Shown piece by piece: positions 20,850 to 32,134 of a stretch of DNA of 64,000 nt. The notes under the pieces were generated by a model. The model saw only the letters and a program-made list of their open reading frames with translations. It was not told where the DNA came from and ran no database searches. Location of the stretch: NCBI GenBank assembly GCA_020698575.1, contig CM036254.1, positions 3,027,383 to 3,091,382 on the forward strand. Reading direction: 5' to 3'. Every line of letters starts with the position of its first letter. Position 1 is the first letter of the stretch. Position numbers and translations under genes: made by a program. The DNA is from Bostrychus sinensis. Taxonomy: Eukaryota > Chordata > Actinopteri > Gobiiformes > Eleotridae.

Positions 20850-21305
20850 GTTTAACTTAGTGGCAAAGTGACTAGAACTACTGAACCAGAAAGTGCTGAG
20901 GTAAATTTCAGTATCAGTAGTGGCCACACAGAGACAAAAAACTTTATTGCTTCAAAAATGTTTTCCATAAACACGGCACCATCTCAGAAAATGTGTGCGT
21001 CCACAAGGGTCCATACAAAACTCCTGAAAAAGCTGTAATACATATGCCAGGCCTGAAACACATTAAAAAAAAAGATGAGAACTCACTGGGCATGAGCATA
21101 AAACTGGTGCAATGTAAACATAAGAACATGGCGGTGAATATGAACGTGCGAGGCAGAAAGGAGATCTTTGTCGTGAGAGGAGCAAGCAAAGCCATAAAAA
21201 AGCTCTGTTGCATCTGCAGCGTAAACAAAACACCTGCAGGCGCCGCTGTTGACAGAGTTTAGTGAGAGTTTCAGAAAATATACGAATGGGCCAGAGGTGA
21301 AACAA
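20850..21305. other. No gene seen
   Basis: Frames of 80-94 codons on both strands overlap one another and match no family. No repeat partner in the window. Confidence 0.45.
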
Positions 21306-21309
21306 TGGT

Positions 21310-21655
21310 TTTGAAGTAAGAAAACTTTAATTCATTCAGTTAATTTTGGTACAAACGATACAGGAAGCAATTCACTCTCAACATCAGCAGAGTGAAGCCA
21401 AGTTGAATATAACATTTTATTTTATTAAAAACACAAAAATTCCAAAATACGTATCAGGTTTTATTTTAAGATGCAAATTTGTAATATACATTTCTAATAT
21501 TATCAATTTTTTCCATGTATTTCGATACACACTACCTAGAAAATATTACGATTTGATACAAGATAATGCGTATCGATATAGTTGTATCGTAGGAATAAAA
21601 AAACAACAACTATACATCGATATATTATGCAGATACATCTACACCTGTCAAGAAA
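21310..21655. mobile_element. Decayed copy of the GGGGTGTAACGATAC MITE
   Basis: GTGAAGCCAAGTTGAATATA, CATTTTATTTTATTAAAAAC and GCGTATCGATATAGTTGTAT align with 905-1760 and 31690-32110. Both ends are worn (CAAACGATAC; ACATCTACACCTG). It gives a third example of the site where the TA-flanked MITE sits in copy 1, here unoccupied. Confidence 0.7.
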
Positions 21656-21938
21656 TAAGTAAGGAGGTCTTTATGGTTTAAATGGTTTGGGGCATCCTTC
21701 AGTTTCGGGAAGTAAGTAGATATTTTTACTCAACTTCTTAGTACATATTCTAAAACATACTAATTATATACACACTAAATTAATTTTTGAAACAAATAAA
21801 ACAATACTAATAAGCAATGTTCTCTAAATTACACTTTTAGCGTCAAGGAGGTTTGCACGTTAACATCACAGCAAGGTCAAGGGTTCAATACCAGTTGTAG
21901 TTGTAGTAGCAGTAACAGCAGCAGTAGAATTGTTTGGA

Positions 21939-21942
<4 letters not shown>

Positions 21943-21982
<40 letters not shown>
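21943..21982 (+). repeat. (AGT)n trinucleotide repeat
   Basis: About 13 uninterrupted AGT units, preceded by an impure AGT/AGC stretch from 21895. Confidence 0.95.
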
Positions 21983-21983
<1 letters not shown>

Positions 21984-22131
21984 ACCCTGGTGCATTTTTT
22001 AAAACAAGACCTAAGACTTTATTATCACAATCCCATTGACTGGTCAGTAATGAAAGTAATGGCAAACAACAGATTATTTATTACTATTTTGACAACGTCT
22101 GTGTCAGCACAAAAGGAATGAGAGAGAAAAG

Positions 22132-22648
22132 CAGGGTTGCCAGATCTGACTGACAGTTTCCAGCCAAAATATAATGTAAAACCCGCCAAATGCATTAAAA
22201 ACCCACTCAAATCACAACCATTCTACAATCTTAATGTTAAAACTGTAATACATATGAAAGAACATATTTTGAGCGCACAAAACTTCACAACTGCCGATGG
22301 AAAAAGTAATAAACAGTCTCCACAATGTAATCAGAAAAACAAATAGCTCTCACGGGGCTGCAGTGTTCACTTTTTTCAACCAATCAGAGGTCCATAATTA
22401 GACATGTGATTGACAACTATAACACTAATATTACTACTTCTATTTTACAAATTAATTTTATTCATCAATAACCAGCAATATATACAATTATTGATCAGGA
22501 AATTTAAAAATATTAGTTAAAATAAGTTTATTTTACATTTTCAAAATCCCGCCCCATAAGTCTAAAAATAACCCAAATATTATACACCCGACCAACGCTA
22601 TTTTTTTCCGCCGAGAGAGAGCAAAAGTAGCCCAATCTGGCAACACTG
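22132..22648. mobile_element. hAT-type non-autonomous element (CAGGGTTGCCAGA ends)
   Basis: Ends are CAGGGTTGCCAGATCTG and CAATCTGGCAACACTG. GAGAAAAG flanks both sides exactly (22124-22131, 22649-22656). The interior has TAATAT-rich sequence and no transposase. The termini fit the hAT pattern CAGNG...CNCTG. Confidence 0.9.
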
Positions 22649-22656
22649 GAGAAAAG

Positions 22657-23485
22657 GGAAGCGAAGAGAAGAGGGTCTGTTGAAGCGCCTGCGTTATAAT
22701 TAATGAGACTGCATGAACATTGAACTCAAAACTAGAACTTTAAAGTCAGCTCTATACTTTATGTCATAATATTTTGATGGTCCACTTTTAATAAAATAAA
22801 ACAAAGCTATTCTGCTGCTGTCTGGTTGTGTATCTTTAAGACAAAGAGTCAAACTTGATGCTTTTCTCTCCAAAAAAACAAGCATTTGCCAAAACAGAAA
22901 TAGTAAAATGCTGCTTGTTTTCAGCTGGGACCTGAGCCTGAGGAAAAACTCCAAAATATCCTAAAATCGACTGAAGACTCTGGTTCAAATCTGTGGTAAA
23001 ACCCAACACCTGTTTGGTCTCCTCCTGAAGCAGCAGCTGGAAGTGTGAGGAGGTTCGGAGGCGAAGACGGGAGCTGTTCACCAGAGACAGGCCTGTTTTC
23101 ACTGCAGCATCTTCTACATTAAAGACGGCTAATTTGTTTTGACTGTGGTACGTACCAGACTCCACAGCTGGCGGAGGGAATTCAAAGAGAACAGCGATAA
23201 AAGTTAGCTGGGATCACTTCTTCCTTCAGTAATCTTTGGTGTTCGGTAAAAGAAGAACTGAAACCACCACTGAAATGAAAATGATGTTGCAATCATGTCG
23301 CCCTAAAAAGTTAGCAGAAAAAAATGACACACAACGTTGGGAAGTTGGAGTTGAAGATCTTTTTAGTACAACCCCAAATCTGGACTTCTTCAGTAGTTTG
23401 CACTCTTCTCTCCTGGAACATGTTGAATCAGCGCCAGGCATCGCGATAGAAGGAGCGCTCTTACAATAACCATTAAAATGTAAAG
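22657..23485. other. No gene seen
   Basis: Two minus-strand frames of 84 and 109 codons overlap (22700-23165) without recognisable domains. The part 22900-23200 is less AT-rich. No repeat partner was found. Confidence 0.4.
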
Positions 23486-23489
23486 CGCT

Positions 23490-23665
23490 GCTGTGTGGCT
23501 CAGTGGTGGAGCTGCGGTGAATGTGCAGGGCAGCTGCAGCCTGCCTGCGCTGTGGGTTTCAGGGTCTGGTCTCTTACAGTTTGCCCAGGGTTTCTTCCCC
23601 TTAAATCCCTACTGTACTGTCCCATCAATGAAGCCTAAAATGGCCAAAAATATCTTAAAAATGGA
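23490..23665 (+). mobile_element. tRNA-derived SINE (ACTACAGCCTGCC family), diverged
   Basis: GTGTGGCTCAGTGGTGGAGC is a box-A-like start, GGGCAGCTGCAGCCTGCCTG marks the family, and the 3' end reads ATCAATGAAGCCTAAAATGG with an A-rich tail. More diverged than the 6450 and 18185 copies. Confidence 0.7.
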
Positions 23666-23723
23666 AGAAAAAAAGACATTAAAATATATATAAGAAACTT
23701 TTGTTCTAACAACTCTTCATTAT

Positions 23724-24163
23724 CGCAACAAAAAGTTAAAAAAGCAGTCATCTGGATTGGATTTTTCAAGTTGAAGACGTTTCACCTCTTATCCAAGAGG
23801 CTTTCTCAATTCTGAAATGAACTGGTGAGAGCTGGTTTATATTCTTCTAGGAAGGAGGAGTTTAGACCTGAAACTAAATTCTATTGGTCAATGTGTCCAT
23901 GAATAGCTTGAGTGGTTTCAGGTCGTTAGGAGTCCTTTGTCCTCAGCTGGACTGAGTGGCAGAGTCGTTAACCCTCCCCAACCTGGGCAGCTCCTTCAGA
24001 TGTTAATGACCTGAGTGAAACTGGTTTGTTTTGTTTGAGTTTCAGGAGACTGTTGTAGACAGAAGGAAAGAGGTCTTCAACTTGAAAAATCCAATCCAGA
24101 TGACTGCTTTTTTAACTTTTTGTTGCGATGCAATTACCCTGGACGAGTGAGAGTCTTCACAGA
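23724..24163 (-). mobile_element. Penelope-type terminal unit with 55-bp inverted ends and 15-bp target duplication
   Basis: An inverted repeat of 55-56 bases (23724-23778 and 24073-24128) contains GCAGTCATCTGGATTGGAT. A 35-base tail follows the right arm. ACAACTCTTCATTAT flanks the whole unit exactly (23709-23723, 24164-24178). Inverted ends plus a short tail and a long target duplication are features of Penelope-like elements, and the block GATGTTAATGACCTGAGTGA links it to the endonuclease remnant at 5650-5990. No reverse transcriptase remains. Confidence 0.65.
23776..23815 (-). ncRNA. Hammerhead-like ribozyme motif, degenerate
   Basis: On the minus strand TTGAGAAAG is followed by a CCTCTT-GGAT-AAGAGG hairpin and then TGAAACGTC. 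This matches the hammerhead order CUGANGA, stem II, GAAA, stem III ending at GUC, with the CUGANGA core changed to TTGAGAA. Penelope-like elements are known to carry hammerhead motifs in their terminal regions. The altered core makes activity doubtful. Confidence 0.45.
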
Positions 24164-24178
24164 CAACTCTTCATTATG

Positions 24179-24590
24179 TTTCTGTGATGCTAATGTGCAG
24201 TAGATAGCTTAGCTTTAGCTTTGTGCAAACTGATATTATCACCCTCCTCTGAGGCAAACAGCTGCAGTAGGTTGCGTTCAGGTGATGTCATAGATTTCTA
24301 AACGTCTAAAATGTAGTTTAAAACTGAGTTGGAAACTGGTCTGTGCTTCTAAAGATTCAAAATACAGACCTGGTTTATGGCTAAAATGTCTGCAAATAAT
24401 GGGCTTATCCACATGAATCAAAGAGTAGCACATTTTTTTTGTCAGAATAATTATTATGGTGAGGTTATAGATTTTCCTTTAAAAATTGTGCCTCACCTGT
24501 GCATTCATCCAGGCCCCTGCCGTCCAGCTGAGGTTTAGACCTCATACTCTAGAACGTGAACGCAAACTATAACCCAGTCCCTTTTAGTTC
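24179..24590. other. No gene seen
   Basis: AT-leaning sequence without repeat partner or protein similarity that I recognise. Confidence 0.45.
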
Positions 24591-24598
24591 ACTGATTT

Positions 24599-25082
24599 GA
24601 TTGTTGTTTGATCGGTATAAACCCTTCCTACCTTCGTTCACTACTCATCGTTTCTAATACAACCCATAACTTACGTTCCAGTAACTTCATCACTTTCTCC
24701 ATTCCAAAAGTCCGTACTTCTTTTGGTCGTTTTTCCTTTCATTTTGCTGCTTCCAACGATTGGAACGAGCTTCAAAAAACATTAAAGCTCCATACCTTGA
24801 TCCCGTTGCCTTCTTTCAAATCCTTATTAGATTCTGTAGTTTCTGATCAGTGCACTTGTTATTGATGTTTTCATGGCTCTCTTGTTTATATTGTAAATAT
24901 TGTATGATAGTTGATTTCTTGTTTTTAACTGTCCTCTGTCAGATTTTGTATTGTGATTACTGTTTTGGTGCGGTGTATATCACGCTGCTGCCTCTTGGCC
25001 AGGTCGTCGTTGTAAATGAGAATTGGTTCTCAATCAGTCTTATCTGGTTAAATAAAGGTTAAATAAATAAATAAATAAATAA
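24599..25082 (+). mobile_element. 5'-truncated LINE insertion (Rex1/L2-like), with target duplication
   Basis: ACTGATTT flanks both sides (24591-24598, 25083-25090). The frame from about 24610 to the stop at 24863 encodes the pol C-terminus: FGRFSFHFAASNDWNELQKT followed by LKLHTLIPLPSFKSLLDSV, the usual 'GRxAFxxAAPxxWNxLQ' block. After the stop come a 3' UTR with CTTGGCCAGGTCGTCGTTGT, CTGGTTAAATAAAGGTTAAA and a (ATAA)n tail. This is a complete target-primed insertion of about 484 bp. The clade is Rex1- or L2-like; I cannot separate them by eye. Confidence 0.8.
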
Positions 25083-25090
25083 ACTGATTT

Positions 25091-26180
25091 ATACCTGAGT
25101 GAAGCGTTGCAGAGTTTATTTACAAAAGCCCATTATCCACAGAGTTTGGTGACTGGCGCCTCCTGCTGTTGTCTGTAGCCACTTTTTGCGGCGGCCAGAG
25201 GAGACAAAGAAGCCATAATGAAGTGGCCATAATGTTACGCCTGATTGCTGTAATTTCAACAGCATAAGTAGAAGTTAAGCCTAAGTTTTAAGCTGGAAAA
25301 AGCTATGTTCGGAGCTCTGAAGTCCAGAAGTTACGTCTTTTATGAGTTTTTTTGTATTCCACGCCTCGTTGGGTATCAGAGGATTTCCAATGAATCCTTC
25401 AGAGAACGCATTAGGAGCGCAGACGCGAGTTAATAAAAGTCTAATCAAAATAACTTCCAAAGCTTCACTTTCTAAATGAGATCAAAGCCTGAGTCGAAAG
25501 CGTTTAAGAATTACTAACATCTCCAAACAACAACAAAAACAATAAAAGAAAGAGAAAAGACGATATAATGAATGGCCAGGCTCAGACGGAGATAAAATAA
25601 TATTCAGAGGAAAGAAGGAGGAGAACAATGCACCGGGGACGCTCTCCGCTCTACTCTTTCATCTCAGCACTGCCTTTGTTTTGTTTATTTGTTTGTTTGT
25701 CTAAAGGGAAGAATGGGATGGGACCAAACCAGCAGAAATCTGGGACTATTACTCCAACTACTGAAAACAAACCTGGATTAAATACAGCACTGTATATAGA
25801 AATACACTGCAGTCCAAATTTAGAAGTACAAAACCAATCCAGTAATCAACTCTATACACTACAGGGAGACTAAACAGAGGAAGGATTAGAGTTAAAGAGA
25901 CCATTTTACCCAGGACTAAACTGATTTCTGAGTAAGTTTTGATGCAAATTGGGTTGATTTCTTTCATTACTTTGATCCAATTTATGTAATGTAAACAGTA
26001 GATGCCCTTCCTGAAGAAACTCTTTGGTTCTGTGACTGGATTCATGTTATTTCTCTAAACTTTCTCCAAACCAAACTACCTTCTGGAATCTCAGACTTTC
26101 TTAAACTAAACCTGAACTTAACTGAGTAAAAACCTAAAATGACTTAACACAACACCACTCAGGACCAAAACCAGTCGCAG
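25091..26180. other. No gene seen
   Basis: Mixed unique sequence; 25995-26010 carries a reverse fragment of the GGGCATC repeat (ATGCCCTTCCTGAAG). Sequence near 26100-26130 has words like CTAAACCTGAACTTAACTG. No protein recognised. Confidence 0.45.
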
Positions 26181-26183
26181 GCT

Positions 26184-26582
26184 AATGCTGCCTTCACGTG
26201 ACATGGGAAAGATGAATTTTTTTCCACTTGTAAATAGAAAATTACGAGTTGTTGTGTTCAAGTGCTGTTGTGGTCGTTGTATTTTGTATGGATTATGAAT
26301 CATAGAGTAATTTTAAGGACAGATTATACAAGTTTGTTAATGTTACTGTGTTAAAATTACTACGTTAAAATAATTACAACAACATTTCTTACCATCCACA
26401 ATTTCTTCGCAGATCTCCGCCATTTTGAAAAGTCAAATCCGACCTCATCTCGGCAACTCAGGTATCAAAATTATCTTCGAGTTCTCCAGTGGAAATTACG
26501 ACTGTAAGGGGGCGTTCATGTGCAAATTTGACCTCGGCAAGTGGTATTTTCCATAATTCCCATAGCACATGAAGGCAGCATT
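26184..26582. mobile_element. MITE with AATGCTGCCTTCACGTG ends
   Basis: The left end AATGCTGCCTTCACGTGACA and the reverse complement of the right end (AATGCTGCCTTCATGTGCTA) agree over about 25 bases with few changes. The flanks suggest a 3-bp TAA/TTA target but are not exact, so the superfamily is left open. No coding sequence. Confidence 0.75.
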
Positions 26583-26629
26583 AAACCAGGCTCTCTCCTC
26601 TTCCTTCTGTCCAAAGACATTCATGTCCA

Positions 26630-26730
26630 CCATTTAAGGTTTACGCCGCCCTAAGGCCCATAGTTGCTGGGATAAGCTTCAGTTCGCCCTGCCACCCTCA
26701 ACGAGAATAAACAGAAGATGATAACAATGA
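26630..26730 (-). repeat. 3' fragment of a DANA-like SINE
   Basis: TTGCTGGGATAAGCTTCAGT and GAGAATAAACAGAAGATGAT correspond to the last part of these SINEs (GCTGGGATAGGCTCCAG; GATAAGCGG...GAAAATGAATG). The head is missing. Confidence 0.55.
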
Positions 26731-26849
26731 ATAAACCAGGTATAAATCCAAATCTTTACGGATGCAACAACACAACTTTTTAAGATTAAACTGAGACTAA
26801 GAAACAGAACTAATCCAACACCTTTTGTGGTGCATTTCAAAGCAAAGCA

Positions 26850-27545
26850 ACTAACGTATGTGTAGTCCTGAGTCGGACACTTTCAGCTAAAATTCTATTA
26901 CGTTTTTATCTTCAACAAGTCATAAAGTCGCTCATTTATTATCTTCATTAATGCAAATTGTATAAAATAAAAGTATATTCTCTTACATTTATAACGATAT
27001 ATTGGTTGGATAGTTTTTTTTTACAAATATTTTATTGCGTCCGTATGAAATAGCGCTTATCGTCCGAGGTTTAAGCTCGGCAGTGCTATGGCCCTGAGTC
27101 GGACACGCTCACCTTTCTGGCTTTTTCAGCCTTATTTGTTGGATTTTTCGGCTCTAATTTAAGGCTGGGATATTTACTTTAACAAATTTTCGCACCCGGT
27201 TCCTTGTTTCTGTCTTTCAAAATAAGATTGTGGGCTAAGCTAACTGTTAATCAGAAAATAATAAGACGGACAAAGTTAGCTAAAAAAACACTAAGATCAC
27301 TGAAAGAACGTCGCCCGAGTGTGACCTGAGCGTTCCCTGCTGCATTTCTCTGTCAAAATTACTTTCATATCATGATTATTTTATAAACACTTAGCATAAA
27401 TACACAAAAATGACCACAGAGGTAGAGCAATATGTGGAGTTTTCGTTTATCTACCGTTAGCCAGTTAACGTCTTTGCGAGCGTCTGTTAGAAGACCGAAA
27501 AATAGCAAAAGGTGAGCGACTCAGGACACACACTACGTTAGCCTT
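26850..27545. mobile_element. Probable long inverted-repeat element (CCTGAGTCGGACAC)
   Basis: The left end (CTAACGTATGTGTAGTCCTG then AGTCGGACAC) and the right end (GAGCGACTCAGGACACACAC then TACGTTAG) are inverted counterparts. The word CCTGAGTCGGACACGCTCAC appears again near 27095, dividing the element in two. The interior has paired phrases about AATAAAAG and gene-like CpG content but no recognised protein. No clear target duplication. Confidence 0.5.
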
Positions 27546-28345
27546 CTTATATATCACTTAATTTTAATTTCTAACCATTAAAACAATATTATGTAATGAT
27601 ATCTATCTATCTTTTCTTCCCTCAGACTTAACCCGGGCTGCAGACTGGATGTCCAAACAAACAGAACAATCCTAAAGTGGGATTGTGAGGAGGAGCAGAA
27701 ATGCATCAGGGACGCTTCTCTTTTATTGTCTCCGCTCTTTCATCTTCATATTTGTACGTTTGTAGTTGGTTTTTGTTTATACTCGCGTGTGTCCAGAGGG
27801 GCGGATGGGCTGGAGCTCTGGGTTGGGGGTATCCTTCCAGGGGGCCCAGTAACAATGCATGAGGGGCTGGGAGGCCTTGTTTGTCTAATTATACTGAACC
27901 AAATTTCCATAGAAAAGAAAGAGCCGCGGCTATAATTGGCCTGACACTGTTGTTGATTAATCTTTTATTAGTTTATTATCAGAGGGTTTGAGACAAAGTT
28001 GTGAGGACTTTGAGATTGTGTTTGTTGAAGAAGTCTTTAAAGTCCACTGTATCAAAAGCCTAGTTTTAGTGTTTTAGTAAATCCTGAAGTGATGTGAGAG
28101 GCTGGAGGTGTAGCTACAAACTGTAGACAGTAGAAAAGTGAATATTTTTTTGTTTTTTTTCCTCTGGCTACATGTCATAAATACAAACAATGCTGTGGTT
28201 TAGGAAAAAAGACAAACTTAAACAGTTGACAGTAATCAGATGCTTAGTTTGTTTGAATTTATACAGAAATAAAATATACTTTGCTATGTTGTGATTCATT
28301 CACTGTGGGGCATTTAGATTCTTCAGTTCCCTGCAGAATCCTGGG
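27546..28345. other. No gene seen
   Basis: A 69-codon frame at 27726 has no recognised domain. Poly-T near 28145. No repeat partner. Confidence 0.45.
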
Positions 28346-28348
28346 TGT

Positions 28349-28425
28349 CACAAGCCACTGTACTTTCTGTGCTGGCTCCCAAACCTGGATAAATCAAGAG
28401 GACTGCATCAAGAAGGGCGTTCGGC
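28349..28425 (+). repeat. Fragment of the CCTGGATAAAT/GGGCATCC repeat
   Basis: TGTGCTGGCTCCCAAACCTG, GATAAATCAAGAGGACTGCA and AAGAAGGGCGTTCGGC follow the order seen at 35160-35240. Confidence 0.55.
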
Positions 28426-28652
28426 TAATCACTCACTACGTTTACACTGACTATGCTCATTGTCCTGTTTTATACTCTGATTTCAGGGTCCCAGGTTTAA
28501 CTTGTCGTGTCAAGTATAGAAAGAAGAAGTATAGAAATTGTGGTCTAACTGGTCAGAAACATGTTGGAGGATGGAGTAGTTTCCTGTTTGAGGCCCAAAC
28601 GCTCCTGGGACAGTAGACTCAGGGCCCTGTTAACCTTGAAATGATCTTAGAT

Positions 28653-29242
28653 CAGTGGTTCTCAACTGGTCTGGCTTCGGGACCCACTATCGCCCCTAAC
28701 GACAAGCTAAAAGAGACATCAGAATTGGTTTTGTCCGTTAAAAGCAGAGGAAGATTTTTAAATGTGTTGCCCCAAAAAAAGAAACCTATCTCGGAAAAAT
28801 TTTTTACTTTTTTTTTTTTTTTTTTACTTTGAGGAGTTCTTTTTGGGCAGGGATTTGTTTTATTTTGATGAATGAGTTTTTTGAACAAGTATTTTCAATT
28901 TGCGACATGACTTTATTTTTATGAAATGTTTTTCATTTTTAGAAGTGTTTTTATTTTTTTATATTGGGGCAACACATTTAAAAGTCATCTGCTTTTATTT
29001 TTCCAGTGGACAGAAACAATTAGTTTCTTTGTAAGCCTAGACTTTAAAAAGAATTTACCGCTTTTTTTTTTTTTTTTTCCCTAGTGGACAAAAACCCCTA
29101 CACTCCTAATGTCCCATACTGCCACCTGCTGTTAAGGAGTATAAGTCATTTATATATTTTTGAAAATTAAACTTTTTTAGCCCTGGCAAACGCCCACGAC
29201 CCACTTAAAACAGTTCTGCGACCCACCAGTTGAGAACCACTG
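28653..29242. mobile_element. hAT-type element (CAGTGGTTCTCAACTGG ends)
   Basis: Ends are CAGTGGTTCTCAACTGGTCT and ACCCACCAGTTGAGAACCAC-TG. TCTTAGAT flanks both sides exactly (28645-28652, 29243-29250). T-rich runs (28809-28827, 29062-29077) lie inside; no transposase. Related to 41524-41998 and 61336-61818, but the interior differs. Confidence 0.92.
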
Positions 29243-29465
29243 TCTTAGATCCCTCTGTGATGATACTAGAGTCTTCTTGCTGGAATAAGACAAAGAGGTC
29301 GAAGTCTGGTGCAAAAAAGTTTATTGTGAAGATTCACAACAAACGGGGTCCAGGTCTCAATCAACACAGAATCCCCCCATCTCCTCAGAACAGCATCTTT
29401 TATAATTTCTGATAGCTCTAATTTCCATATGTCCTTGAAAGTAACCAGTTATTATTCGTCTAGAC

Positions 29466-30231
29466 CAGCCATTCCCAAAGTCAGGAGTCACAGCCCTCCT
29501 TAAATTTACCAAAATCCCACACGGACCCCCAACAATACAACTTCCCTCAATCACAAATTTTATTTTCATGTTTTTCTCCATATATTTCTATAAAAACATT
29601 ACAAAAGACACTGACTATTGGCTAAAAAGTGTTTTAAAGTTATATTTTTAAACAAATACACAGTAAAAAAAAACAAAATGGTGCAAAAACTCAATAACTC
29701 AAGGCAAAGGATCCCTCAAGATTTTTGGGGCCAACTCAAAATCTCAAGTTTTCCACACTTTCTCTTAATTTGTTGTTCATACATCTAAAAACTTTTCAAA
29801 TTTTTAAGTTTTTCTCTCTATCATTATTTTTTTACTCATCTTACAGCCAACTTACAGAGTTCAGAAAATTCTTATTCTTTTGTTAAATGTAGTATATTTA
29901 GTTTTTATTATTATCAATAATACGTTTTCTGAACAGTGGAGTCAGTGGCTGTAAGATGAGCTGGAAAAAATAAAGATAGTGAGTAAAACTTAAAATTTAA
30001 AATCAAGTTTTTAGATGTATGAATGTTAAATTTGGCGAGTAAAAAAATATTAGCTGTTGAAAATGTTTTTGAGTTGATCACCAAAACTCCAAAATCTTGA
30101 GGGATTCTCTTGCCTTGAGTTTTTGCAACGTTGTTTTTTTACGGTGAATTTCAAACTCAATTTTTCTTTTTATGTACTTAATACCTCTGCGGACCCCCAG
30201 AGGGCCCCGGACCCCACTTTGGGAACCACTG
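29466..30231. mobile_element. hAT-type element (CAGCCATTCCCAAAGTCAGG ends), reference copy
   Basis: Ends are CAGCCATTCCCAAAGTCAGG and CCCCACTTTGGGAACCACTG. GTCTAGAC flanks both sides exactly (29458-29465, 30232-30239). The interior holds internal inverted segments: ACTCAAGGCAAAGGATCCCT near 29698 and AGGGATTCTCTTGCCTTGAG near 30100, so it folds back on itself. Other copies: 33680-34099 (opposite sense, internally deleted) and 45922-46402 (truncated). Confidence 0.93.
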
Positions 30232-30239
30232 GTCTAGAC

Positions 30240-31370
30240 AGACAGTTGCTGCTCAAATTAAACTTGTAAACATAGATATGGGACCGTCCCAACTGAGCTG
30301 GTGCCAACCCCTGCTCCTGCTGCAGACGCTCAGTTTGTCACAGCCACCAAAGTTCATCCAGGTCATTATTATGGAGTTATATAAATCATTAAGTAGTGGA
30401 AATTTACAACCCATGATGTAATATCAATTTAATCTGCCCTATTCTGATGTAGTTTACATCCCCCAGTGGCAATTTCTATCATAGCAGTCGCTCCCAAAAA
30501 ACGTATCTACCCCCCCTTTCTTTACTCTCAAGATGTTACCTTCTTTTAACCTTTTATGCACTTTTTTTTAATATATAAATGTTATAATAATGAATATAAT
30601 TGAGTGTTGTAATAATAAGAACTCATATTTATATAATAAGAAGTAAATATAACCAAGAAGTATGACTGTAATAAAGATAAATTGCGAGGTTACTCATAAC
30701 TTTCTTCATTACTTTCTAAAATTAACCTCATCAAACCCCAGAGACATTGAAGGATGGGTCAAATGCAGAGAACAAATTACCCTTCAAGGACAACAAACGG
30801 GTAAATCATATCATGGTCAAACCACTCTAAAGCTAAATGCTAATACACACTGACAATTTACATGTTAATTATAGTTTTAGCAATAAATTTAAATGGTAAC
30901 ACTTTTACTTTACTAAATGAAACTTAAAAAGGTTAAGAAAAAAAAGAGTTGGCCTGAGTCTATCTAGGAATGTTTAAACCTAATGGACCAAAACAGATAC
31001 CCAAGTGGTGGAGGGACTATATTATGTGTCTTTGCTTAGAAATGTGTATATATCTAAGCATTAATGTTGTGCAGGTGAATGCTTCTCCAGCTTAACCAGA
31101 GTACGGTGTATACATGCAGCAGTACTCCAATAACGAACTCCATTATTCAGTTGCTCCGCTCTGATTAAGAGAAATTTAAAGGACTATTCCCCATCTGGAG
31201 CCCCGGGTTTACAGCAGTTTAAAACTCCTGTTATAATTGGAACAAGGCAATATTTTGGTTTCTGTGGCATGTGAAGGTAGGGAGAGAAGGCTAGGAAGCA
31301 GAAGATTGGCAGCAGCGACCTTAGACGTAAAAGCTAACATATGAGAAGAGTAAGTTTCTAGTATAGTTGC
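30240..31370. other. No gene seen; one short repeat fragment
   Basis: 30738-30785 carries AAGGATGGGTCAAATGCAGA then GAACAAATT, the repeat also at 4040-4095 and 18770-18815. Otherwise AT-rich sequence without recognised genes. Confidence 0.5.
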
Positions 31371-31470
31371 ATCTATACTAGGGCTGCACAATATATCACA
31401 AAATTATCATTATCGCAATATCAGCAAATGCATTATCTGTATTGCAAAAATCTAAATATATCGCAGAAAC

Positions 31471-32134
31471 TAGGGGTGTAACGATACGTTTTTGCAACGA
31501 TATGATATGTATCAATTAGAAGTGTTTCGATACGATTCAAGAATGATATTGGCTAATTTGGAATGATACGATTCAATACGATTCAACACCTTCGTATCGA
31601 TAATCGATACAGCAGCTTTTTGCCAAAAATCATAAAAGTTTACTCTCAAATTTAGCACCGCGGCCGGCGTTGATTATGTCCAGCAGACAGAGAGTGAAGA
31701 AAAGCTGAATATAACATTTTATTTAATTAAAAACACAAAATTTATGTCCAAAAAGCCATATCTGGTTTTATTTTAACATACAAAGTTCTAATTATTATTG
31801 ATCGATACTTCATGTGTATCAATATTCACTTAAATGGTCACATTTATACAGCGCTTTTCTACCTTCATGGGTACTCAAAGCACTTTACATCAAGGAACTG
31901 TTCACCCATTCACACACCAGGGTGCCCAGACACAGGCAAGGCAGGTTAAGTGTCTTGCCCAAGGACACAACGACAGTATGCAACAGTGGGAGTGGGGTTT
32001 GAACCGCCAACCTTCTGGTTATTGGACAAGCGGCTCTACCAACTGATCTACTGCCGCCCTAGAAAACAATATGATTCGATACAAGGTCATGTGTATCGAT
32101 ACATCAATACAATTACTTTATCATTACACCTCTA
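31471..32134. mobile_element. hAT-type MITE (GGGGTGTAACGATAC family), middle layer
   Basis: Ends TAGGGGTGTAACGATACG and TCATTACACCTCTA. Flanks GCAGAAAC (31463-31470) and GCAGAAAT (32135-32142) are an 8-bp duplication with one change. The order of internal blocks matches 705-1800. It lacks the TA-flanked MITE (empty site at about 31723) but carries a SINE at 31829-32059. Confidence 0.88.
31829..32059 (-). mobile_element. tRNA-derived SINE, innermost layer
   Basis: On the minus strand it opens GGGCGGCAGTAGATCAGTTG (box A) and GGTTGGCGGTTCAAACCCC (box B), then ATACTGTCGTTGTGTCCTTG and GCAAGACACTTAACCTGCC, and closes with AAAGCGCTGTATAAATGTG. The AAGCGCTxTATAAAT tail is that of fish L2-type LINEs. 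The uninterrupted MITE at 1690-1705 shows the insertion point between ATATT and CCTAGAAAAC. Confidence 0.85.
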
